Shown here one piece after another: positions 58,626 to 64,000 of a stretch of 64,000 nt of DNA; the stretch's first letter is position 1; the number at the start of each line of letters is the position of its first letter. The stretch is taken from positions 62,001 to 126,000 of the forward strand of contig NZ_QHKL01000009.1 in NCBI RefSeq assembly GCF_003947415.1, written 5' to 3'. Origin of the DNA: Amycolatopsis sp. WAC 01376. Lineage in GTDB: Bacteria; Actinomycetota; Actinomycetes; Mycobacteriales; Pseudonocardiaceae. The notes beneath the pieces were generated by a model. That model was not told where the DNA came from. It made no database searches and saw only the letters and a list, made by a program, of their open reading frames with translations. Both the position numbers and the translations under genes were made by a program.

Positions 58626-59761
58626 GCTTCGCTCCCAGAGACGGCGGCGGAGAGGGCGAGCAGCGGCCGCACATCGGATTCGATGTCCGCGGCGCCGCCG
58701 GGCAGCACGAGTTTCGCCCGCCCGTCGGTCTCCTCGCCCGCGGTCTGCCTGGCGATCGCCGTCTTCAGCGCGGCCGCGGCCGCGCGGGGATCGTCGGCGG
58801 CGAGCGCGGTCAGATCGGTTTCCAGATAGGGACTCAGCTGGACGAGCCCGTCCCGGATCTCGATCACGCGGCGGTAGTACCGGCGATGGACGGTGCGCGG
58901 ACGCCACTGCTCCCACCGTCCCTGAGGAGTGGTCCGCAGCACGATGTTCGGGTAGATCCCGGCCAGCGCGGTCCACAACGGGGTGAGCTCGTCGTGGTGG
59001 CGCCGGTGCTGGCGGCGGCGTCGCAGCGCGGCGAACCGCGCGCGGACACCCGGATAGGTGATCCCGGCGAGGAAGAGCACGATCCCGAGGAGCACCAGCG
59101 GGACGGCGACGGCGAGCAGAAACGGGATCGACGGCCCGAACGCCCACGCGATCACGATGTACAGCGCGCGGGAGACACTGCCGACCGAAAGGCAGATCAG
59201 CCCGGCCGCACTGAGTTTCAGCCCGGTCTTCAGATGGCGGTCCGCGGTGCGGATGTACCGGAAGATCCACCAGGCGCAGGCGGCGAGGCCGTAGATCAGG
59301 TAGATCCCGGCGCCAAGATAGAACAGCGCGACCCCGGGCACGTGCACGAGCTTCGGGCTCAGCGCGAGCCCTCGCACCTCCGGTGGCGTGAGAGCCATCG
59401 CGACCAGCATCAGCGCGATCGCGCCGGACAGCGGGATCAGCTCGAACAGCACCCGCCCAGGCCGGCGCGGCCCCAGTGCGGACCCGAGGAACACGATCAA
59501 CAGCGCGCAGACCCCGATGGCGAGCAGGATGTTGTTGACCAGGCGTCCGGTGCCTTTGCCGGTCAGCCCGTCCAGCCAGCCGGAGATCACCTTCTGCTGG
59601 GCGAGGAAGGAACCGGCGACACAGACGATCGTGATCGTGATCGCCCAGTTCGGCAGCAGCCGGGGCGCCCGGTACGTCTGGTAGATCCGCCAGGCGAGCG
59701 CGGTCGCGAACAGCACCATCGCCACGACGTTGAGAGGGGAGAACAGCGAGTTCACAGCCAC
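58622..59761 (-). CDS. Seven-TM protein of the MAB_1171c/DUF6545 type
   Basis: A 379-residue protein with seven helices in residues 1-240 (FSPLNVVAMVLFATALAWRI is the first) and a cytoplasmic C-terminal region of about 140 residues with an arginine-rich start (RRRRQHRRHHDELTPLW). I recall this arrangement as the MAB_1171c family putative transporter with DUF6545, frequently next to XRE and ImmA/IrrE-like genes. GTG 59761 overlaps the ImmA-like gene by 10 bases, and the stop overlaps the amidohydrolase start. Transport is only a label; a signalling role is equally possible. Confidence 0.82.
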   Translation of the reverse strand: MAVNSLFSPLNVVAMVLFATALAWRIYQTYRAPRLLPNWAITITIVCVAGSFLAQQKVISGWLDGLTGKGTGRLVNNILLAIGVCALLIVFLGSALGPRRPGRVLFELIPLSGAIALMLVAMALTPPEVRGLALSPKLVHVPGVALFYLGAGIYLIYGLAACAWWIFRYIRTADRHLKTGLKLSAAGLICLSVGSVSRALYIVIAWAFGPSIPFLLAVAVPLVLLGIVLFLAGITYPGVRARFAALRRRRQHRRHHDELTPLWTALAGIYPNIVLRTTPQGRWEQWRPRTVHRRYYRRVIEIRDGLVQLSPYLETDLTALAADDPRAAAAALKTAIARQTAGEETDGRAKLVLPGGAADIESDVRPLLALSAAVSGSEA

Positions 59762-60273
59762 CCTTGATGGTCGCCCAGCGCGCCTTGGACACGGCGGACG
59801 TCATCGTCGTCGGCGCGACGGGGAATCGTGTAGTTCAAGACCGACGCCCATTCGAGGATGATGGTCGCCACGGTCTCGGCTTCCCATTCGTGCGCCTCAT
59901 CGTAGGAGGTGCGGCGTAAAGCCCGGTGTACCGCGTCGCTGTCCAAGCCGGTGGCCGGGCCGCGCAGGAAATCGGCGGGTTCGGCGTCGCCGCCGGGATG
60001 GTGATCGGCGAGCATATGCCCGAGTTCGTGCAGGATGATGTGGTCCTGATGGGACTTCGTGGTCTCCTGCTGGAAGAAGATGTAATCCGCCGAACCGGTG
60101 GCGATCCAGCAGCCGAAGGGGCCGGGCACCTCCAGCGGATACGGCATCAGCCGGATCGGCCTGCCCCGCTGCTCGCCGAGCCGCTCGCAGAGCACGCCGA
60201 CGTCGAGCGGTGGTTCGATGTCGAGCTTGTTCAGCATCTTGCGGCAGCGTTTGCGGAGTTCCCGTTCCTTCAT
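59752..60273 (-). CDS. ImmA/IrrE-type (M78) metallopeptidase-like protein
   Basis: A 173-residue protein with a gluzincin motif: ILHELGHMLADHH (His82, Glu83, His86) and a likely third ligand Glu in HEWEAETVATI (131-133). Members such as ImmA and IrrE cleave or otherwise inactivate a partner XRE-type repressor. The partner is encoded immediately upstream with an ATGA overlap. N-terminal residues 1-40 are helical and basic. It heads a coupled series to the seven-TM protein. Some databases call relatives ParH-like or toxin components. Confidence 0.88.
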   Translation of the reverse strand: MKERELRKRCRKMLNKLDIEPPLDVGVLCERLGEQRGRPIRLMPYPLEVPGPFGCWIATGSADYIFFQQETTKSHQDHIILHELGHMLADHHPGGDAEPADFLRGPATGLDSDAVHRALRRTSYDEAHEWEAETVATIILEWASVLNYTIPRRADDDDVRRVQGALGDHQGWL

Positions 60274-60662
60274 CGGCTTTCGCCCGGCTGGTCGCGTTCG
60301 GCACGTTCGTACCGTTCGACGAGTTCCAGCAGGTCCATGACCTGACGACGGCCTTGCGGGGAGAGCTCCTGCGCGCGCATGGCCATGAGCTTCGCCTCTC
60401 CGACGGGTTGCGGTTCCTGATCTTCGAAGAAGTAGGTGATCGGGACCCCGAACAGTCTCGCCAGCGCCTCGACGTAGTGGATCTTCGGATTGACGCGTTT
60501 GCCCGTGGCGAGCTGCTGGAGGTACGCGGGCGACATGGTGGGCCCGCCGGCGCGATCGATCGCCGCCGACAGCTCGCGATAGCTGTGCGGGGCGCCTTCG
60601 TTCGCGCGCGCCGAATCGATCAGCGCGCTCAGTTTCTGGGCGAAGGTCTGGTACGGCGACAT
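60270..60662 (-). CDS. XRE-family helix-turn-helix regulator
   Basis: A 130-residue regulator with an HTH at about residues 8-80 (YRELSAAIDRAGGPTMSPAY, then LQQLATGKRVNPKIHYVEAL) and a helical C-terminal tail (RRQVMDLLELVERYERAERD). A segment FGVPITYFFED is typical of the group. GGGGGG precedes the ATG. First gene of the operon XRE - ImmA - seven-TM - amidohydrolase, all with overlapping ends. The next promoter-proximal region contains an inverted TTGACA repeat that could be its operator. Confidence 0.9.
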   Translation of the reverse strand: MSPYQTFAQKLSALIDSARANEGAPHSYRELSAAIDRAGGPTMSPAYLQQLATGKRVNPKIHYVEALARLFGVPITYFFEDQEPQPVGEAKLMAMRAQELSPQGRRQVMDLLELVERYERAERDQPGESR

Positions 60663-60731
60663 GACCCCCCATCCGTTCCAAGGTCCCGTTCCGTAGTGGG
60701 AGTGTAACGCGATTCGACCTGTTCGCAGCTG

Positions 60732-60768
60732 TTGACAGCCTATGTATGCAGTGGTTTACAGTTGTCAA
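60732..60768. promoter_or_regulatory. Face-to-face TTGACA elements (XRE operator/promoter)
   Basis: TTGACA at 60732-60737 (plus) and TGTCAA at 60763-60768 (TTGACA on minus) are inverted. On minus, TACATA (60741-60746) follows with a 16-base spacer; on plus, TACAGT (60757-60762) with 19. They would fire into the XRE operon and into the candidate RNA, and form an inverted repeat for a dimeric repressor. Confidence 0.5.
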
Positions 60769-60850
60769 GCGGTTTCGTACCGTGTCTCGGCCTCTTGCTC
60801 CGGAATCCGTGCCCTGGGGGTGCACGGACACCGGAGTGAGAGGCGTTTTT
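60769..60850 (+). ncRNA. Candidate small RNA 1, structured hairpin with T5 tail
   Basis: GCCTCT-CTCCGG-CCGTG (60790-60811) pairs with CACGG-CCGGAG-AGAGGC (60823-60844) across small symmetrical internal loops, followed by GTTTTT. No reading frame is present. It may be the terminator of a short transcript begun near 60769, or a terminator for upstream read-through. The 5' end is inferred. Confidence 0.4.
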
Positions 60851-60895
60851 CCGGGCGGGTGCACAAGATCGTGCCGGATGTAGTACGCTGAGGCA

Positions 60896-60988
60896 GCCAA
60901 GGTTGATCGCCATCACGGCGAACCCTTGGCCTAGGCCTGTTGCCGGAGGTCGACCCCCAGGGCTTCCGGTAACAGGCCCCTTACTTTT
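60896..60988 (+). ncRNA. Candidate small RNA 2 with intrinsic terminator
   Basis: A promoter (TGCACA 60860-60865, 18-bp spacer, TACGCT 60884-60889) precedes a hairpin (CCAAGG 60897-60902 with CCTTGG 60924-60929, inner TCGCC/GGCGA) and a 14-bp terminator stem (60934-60947 with 60965-60978, one G-U) ending CCTTACTTTT. About 93 bases, non-coding. I could not match it securely to a known family; a C-rich loop (GACCCCCAGGG) makes the actinobacterial 6C class a possibility to test. Confidence 0.5.
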
Positions 60989-61061
60989 CCCCCGCGTTTA
61001 GTCCTCTGAATGCGGTCGTTCGTATGGCCAACTACCGCATTCAGAGGACTAAACGCGGGGG
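60989..61061. repeat. Perfect 28-bp palindrome, GTCCTCTG family
   Basis: Arms 60989-61016 and 61034-61061 pair exactly around a 17-base loop. The arm contains CGCGTTTAGTCCTCTGAATG, related to 25150-25213 and, at its edge, to the GCGTTTAG repeats. It lies 5 bases from the stop at 61067 and may terminate that gene. Confidence 0.95.
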
Positions 61062-61066
61062 GAGGG

Positions 61067-61519
61067 TCAGGGCATGAGGGTGGCGGCCAGGGTGCCGCCC
61101 AGCTCGAAACAGGCTTCCAAATCCGCTTTGCCCGGTTCCCCGGTGACGAGCACCGGAGACGCCGCGCTCTCCCAGCCGAGTCCGGTGGTGATGCTCTCGA
61201 TTCCGCGCACGGTGCCCGAGGTGTCGTTGTTGCCGTGCACGAAGAAGCCGAACGGCCGTCCCCGCGTCGAATCCAGGCACGGGTAATAGACGGTGTCGAA
61301 GAAATGCTTCAGCGCGCCGGACATGTAACCGAGATTCGCCGGGGTGCCGAGGAGGTATCCGTCCGCCTCGAGGACGTCGGGCACGGTCGCGCTCAACGCC
61401 GCGCGGCGCACCACGTCGACGCCCTCGATGTCCGGATGGTTCGCGCCGGAGAGCGCGGCCTCGAACATCGCCTGCGTCGAGGGCGACGGCGTGTGGTGGA
61501 CGATCAGCAGCCTCGGCAT
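61067..61519 (-). CDS. Flavodoxin-like NAD(P)H-dependent oxidoreductase
   Basis: A 150-residue flavodoxin-fold protein. The FMN phosphate loop is HHTPSPSTQAM (residues 8-18), and YLLGTPANLGYMSGALKHFF near 55-75 is the family signature for the isoalloxazine site. It probably binds FMN and acts in two-electron reduction or electron shuttling. ATG 61519 is 2 bases after the phosphosugar mutase stop, so it is in that operon. The partner is not known; its length is short for a full NADPH-FMN reductase. Confidence 0.88.
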   Translation of the reverse strand: MPRLLIVHHTPSPSTQAMFEAALSGANHPDIEGVDVVRRAALSATVPDVLEADGYLLGTPANLGYMSGALKHFFDTVYYPCLDSTRGRPFGFFVHGNNDTSGTVRGIESITTGLGWESAASPVLVTGEPGKADLEACFELGGTLAATLMP

Positions 61520-61521
61520 GG

Positions 61522-63159
61522 TCAGGCCAGCCGGGACTCGATGTCGGCCCGGAGCGCGGCCAGTCGCGCGTCCGCCGCGGTGTGTGCCTCGGCGAGATCG
61601 CCGGACACCGGTTCCTTCACCTGGAGATACGCCTTCAGTTTCGGCTCGGTTCCGGACGGCCTGATGACGACGCGCAGACCTTCGCCGGTCAGGCGAAGGA
61701 CGTCGGCGTCGGGCAGCAGATCCTCCGTCGTGACGTCGGTGCCGCCGAGCGACGCCGGGGGAGCGGCGCGCAGGCCGGCCATCAGCCGCTCCCGCACCGA
61801 GAGATCGGTGACCCGCAGCGAGACCTGATCCGTCACGTGGACCCCGTGCTTCACGGCCAGTTCGTCGAGGACGTCCAGCGGCCCGCGGCCCGCCGCACGC
61901 AGGGAAGCGGCCAGTCCCGCGGCGAACACGGCGGCGGAGATGCCGTCCTTGTCGCGCACGAAGCCGGGGTTCACGCAGAGGCCGAGCGCCTCTTCGTAGG
62001 CGAACACGAGACCTTCGCCCGCACGGACCAGCCACTTGAACCCGGTCAACGTCTCCGCGTAGCGCGCTCCGAATTCCTTCGCGATCTCGCCGAGCATCGA
62101 CGACGACACGATCGTCGTGGCGACCAATGGGTCTTCTTTGTCTACAGTGGACAGAACGTGCCAGCCGAGCAGCACGCCTGTTTCGTCGCCGCGCAGCATC
62201 CGCCATGAACCGTCCCGCTTGCGCACGCCCAGCGCGCAGCGATCGGCGTCGGGGTCGAGCGCGATCGCCAGATCGGCGTCCACTTCGGACGCCAGCGCCA
62301 GCAAAAGGTCCGTCGCGCCCGGTTCCTCCGGATTCGGGAAGGCGACCGTCGGGAAGTCGGGATCCGGCGTGGCCTGCTCGGCCACCACGTGGAGATCGCC
62401 GAAACCGGCGCGCTCGAACGCCGCGCGCAGGGTGTCCGCGCCGACGCCGTGCAACGCCGTCGCGGCGACCTTGACCTCGCGCTCCGGGCCGCGCGGCAGA
62501 AGCGCGACCTTCGCGAGGTACGCGTCGCGGAGTTCGTCGCCCAGCACCTCGGCGCCCGGCTCTCGCGGCACGCTGATCGCCGGGAGAGCGGCTTCGATGG
62601 CCCGCTCGATCTGACCGTCCGACGGCGGCACGATCTGGCCGCCCGACGCGTCGTAAAGCTTGTAACCGTTGTCAGCGGGGGGATTGTGCGACGCGGTGAT
62701 CTGGATTCCCGCGACCGCGCCGAGTTCCAGTACGGCGAACGCGAGCACCGGCGTCGGCAGCGGACCGGGCAGCACCTTCACCGCGAACCCGGCGGCCGTC
62801 AGCACCTCGGCCGCGGCCTTGGCGAAGGCCTCCGAACCGTGCCGCGCGTCGCGGCCGACCACCACGACCCCACCCGGATGTCCTTGCGCGGTCAGCCAGG
62901 CCGCGACCCCGGCCGTCGTCCGCGTGACGACCGCGACGTTCATCCCGTTGGGGCCCGCGCGCACCGGACCGCGCAGCCCGGCGGTGCCGAATTCGAGCGG
63001 ACCGGCCATCCGGTCCGCGAGTTCCTTCGTCGCACCGGGTTCGCCGCCCATCGCGCGCGCGAGGATGTTCTGCAGCTCGACACGGGAATCGTCGTCCGGG
63101 TCGTCGGCGATCCAGCGGAACGCCCGATCCCGCAGCCCCGAGGTCAAAGAAGTCGTCAC
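61522..63159 (-). CDS. pmmB: Phospho-sugar mutase (PmmB/phosphopentomutase-like)
   Basis: A 545-residue alpha-D-phosphohexomutase. The phosphoserine loop is TASHNP with Ser157, the metal loop DPDADR (302-307), a sugar-binding loop in AYEEALGLCV, and the phosphate loop RPSGTEPKLK. The length and EAL segment fit the PmmB/phosphoglucomutase group, some members of which interconvert ribose-1- and ribose-5-phosphate. Near upp, cdd and deoA, that activity would link nucleoside salvage to the pentose pool (inference). GTG 63159 is 6 bases from TAGGCT. The gene corresponds, by memory, to Rv3308. Confidence 0.93.
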   Translation of the reverse strand: MTTSLTSGLRDRAFRWIADDPDDDSRVELQNILARAMGGEPGATKELADRMAGPLEFGTAGLRGPVRAGPNGMNVAVVTRTTAGVAAWLTAQGHPGGVVVVGRDARHGSEAFAKAAAEVLTAAGFAVKVLPGPLPTPVLAFAVLELGAVAGIQITASHNPPADNGYKLYDASGGQIVPPSDGQIERAIEAALPAISVPREPGAEVLGDELRDAYLAKVALLPRGPEREVKVAATALHGVGADTLRAAFERAGFGDLHVVAEQATPDPDFPTVAFPNPEEPGATDLLLALASEVDADLAIALDPDADRCALGVRKRDGSWRMLRGDETGVLLGWHVLSTVDKEDPLVATTIVSSSMLGEIAKEFGARYAETLTGFKWLVRAGEGLVFAYEEALGLCVNPGFVRDKDGISAAVFAAGLAASLRAAGRGPLDVLDELAVKHGVHVTDQVSLRVTDLSVRERLMAGLRAAPPASLGGTDVTTEDLLPDADVLRLTGEGLRVVIRPSGTEPKLKAYLQVKEPVSGDLAEAHTAADARLAALRADIESRLA

Positions 63160-63165
63160 CGAGTC

Positions 63166-63181
63166 AGCCTACGGGTACGTT
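63166..63181. promoter_or_regulatory. Back-to-back leaderless -10 elements
   Basis: Minus strand TAGGCT (63166-63171) is 6 bases from pmmB GTG 63159. Plus strand TACGTT (63176-63181) is 7 bases from the glycosyltransferase GTG 63189. Only 29 bases separate the start codons, so each -35 lies in the other gene or its leader. Confidence 0.6.
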
Positions 63182-63188
63182 GGAGAGG

Positions 63189-64000
63189 GTGCGATTGATC
63201 TTCACTTCTCTGGTGAGTCATGGTCATCTCTATCCCCTACTACCGCTCGCCGTCGCCGCTCGCGACGCCGGGCACGAAGTCGTCTTCGCCACCGGTGACG
63301 ACCTGCTGACGGTGGTCGAAAAGGCCGGTTTGGCCGTGGAAAGCGCCGGACTCGGCATGCACGAGGCGTTCGCTTCGGTGCTCGGTCCCGACGTCCGGCC
63401 CAACGCCTCCGACGGGCCGCCCGAGTCGTTTTACCCCGTGATCGGGCAAGTATTCGGGAATGTACTGCCGCGGCGGTTCGTCGCCGATCTCACGCCGCTG
63501 CTGGAGCGGTTCCGGCCGGATCTCGTGGTGTACGAAAGCGGCAACGCCGGGGGCGCCATCGCCGCCCGGCTCGCCGGCGTCCCCGCGATCGGGCACGGTT
63601 TCGGCCGGTTTTCGCCGGGTGGGATCACAGACGCCATCCATGGCCGCCTCGAGGAATTCGCCGCGGAAGTCGGTTTCGAGGGCGTGTACCTGCCGTCCTT
63701 CGGCGATCCTGTCGTCGACATCTGCCCGGAATCGGTGCAGGAGCCCGATTTCGTGGCGGAGGCGAACAGGATCCCGTTGCGTCCCGTCGGCTGGGCCGAA
63801 CCAGGAGACCTCCCGGCGGGCGTGATCGGCCGGGACAAGAGCCGTCCGCTGATCTATCTCACCCTCGGGACGGCGTTCGGTGACGAAGACGTGTTGAAGC
63901 GGGCCATCGGCGGTCTGGCTCGGCTCGACGCGGACGTCATCGTCGCGGCGGGCCCGTCGGCGGATCCGGCGGGACTGGGCGCGCTCCCCGTCAATGTCCG
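63189..64000 (+). CDS. GT1-family glycosyltransferase (MGT type), 3' end outside window
   Basis: The first 270 residues of a GT-B fold glycosyltransferase. MRLIFTSLVSHGHLYPLLPL is the acceptor-domain opening with the catalytic-base His of SHGHLYP. DLVVYESGNAGGAIAARLAG follows, then LIYLTLGTAFGDED opens the donor-sugar domain. The C-terminal donor site lies beyond base 64000. The group glycosylates macrolides, flavonoids and other small acceptors. GTG 63189 is 7 bases from TACGTT. No biosynthetic cluster is visible in the window, so a detoxifying or resistance role is possible. Confidence 0.9.
   Translation, partial: MRLIFTSLVSHGHLYPLLPLAVAARDAGHEVVFATGDDLLTVVEKAGLAVESAGLGMHEAFASVLGPDVRPNASDGPPESFYPVIGQVFGNVLPRRFVADLTPLLERFRPDLVVYESGNAGGAIAARLAGVPAIGHGFGRFSPGGITDAIHGRLEEFAAEVGFEGVYLPSFGDPVVDICPESVQEPDFVAEANRIPLRPVGWAEPGDLPAGVIGRDKSRPLIYLTLGTAFGDEDVLKRAIGGLARLDADVIVAAGPSADPAGLGALPVNV

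Noticed and set aside
60896..60988. tRNA, SRP RNA or 6S RNA identity for candidate RNA 2
   Set aside because: No cloverleaf, no GGAAGG/GNRA SRP tip and it is too short for 6S; it remains an unclassified candidate.

Overview
The window is a very GC-rich chromosome segment with dense, mostly monocistronic genes, frequent GTG starts and GTGA/ATGA start-stop overlaps. It carries Gram-positive lipoproteins, a GH19 chitinase with DasR-type operators and an actinobacterial sdhCDAB operon. The order sdhCDAB - nucleoside transporter - cdd - deoA - add - acidic protein - upp - phosphosugar mutase resembles, from memory, the M. tuberculosis Rv3308-Rv3319 neighbourhood. An actinomycete, most likely a Pseudonocardiaceae such as Amycolatopsis, is inferred. 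I saw no rRNA, tRNA, insertion sequence, prophage or CRISPR array.

Layout. 1-14 kb: end of exonuclease III, a Pro/Tyr-tailed protein, a MarR/cupin pair, chitinase, a broken HTH gene, a trypsin-like protease, trpS, a YihY membrane protein, a D,D-carboxypeptidase, a subtilisin, a zinc carboxypeptidase and a nuclease-like gene flanked by hairpins. 14-29 kb: succinate dehydrogenase, then a nucleoside import and salvage block (BMP lipoprotein, ABC ATPase, two permeases, cytidine deaminase, thymidine phosphorylase, adenosine deaminase). 29-40 kb: MFS transporter, acidic conserved protein, Ski2-like helicase, small membrane and redox genes, and a SorC-regulated polyol-type dehydrogenase/ABC import operon. 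40-49 kb: ferredoxin-P450 pair with a TetR regulator, a two-gene aldehyde dehydrogenase operon behind deoC, serine hydrolase, DUF1707 protein, tyrosine phosphatase and upp. 49-57 kb: an ECF sigma/membrane protein pair, TetR, a MerR-controlled tandem of aldo-keto reductases, and a histidyl-tRNA synthetase. 57-64 kb: an XRE - ImmA/IrrE - seven-TM - amidohydrolase operon next to two candidate small RNAs, a flavodoxin-like protein, a phosphosugar mutase and the start of a glycosyltransferase.

The salvage genes fit together. The importer delivers nucleosides; Cdd, DeoA and Add process pyrimidine nucleosides and adenosine; Upp recovers uracil; DeoC cleaves deoxyribose-5-phosphate to acetaldehyde and glyceraldehyde-3-phosphate; and the aldehyde dehydrogenase downstream of deoC could oxidise the acetaldehyde.

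Two features of the DNA itself stand out. First, the gaps are filled with long, often perfect palindromes belonging to a few recurring families. They sit on or beside stop codons, some are duplicated kilobases apart, and two regions (25.1-25.6 kb and 56.5-57.4 kb) nest them inside one another. Second, at least twelve genes have a TANNNT -10 hexamer exactly 6 or 7 bases before the start codon and mostly no Shine-Dalgarno sequence, the signature of leaderless transcripts.
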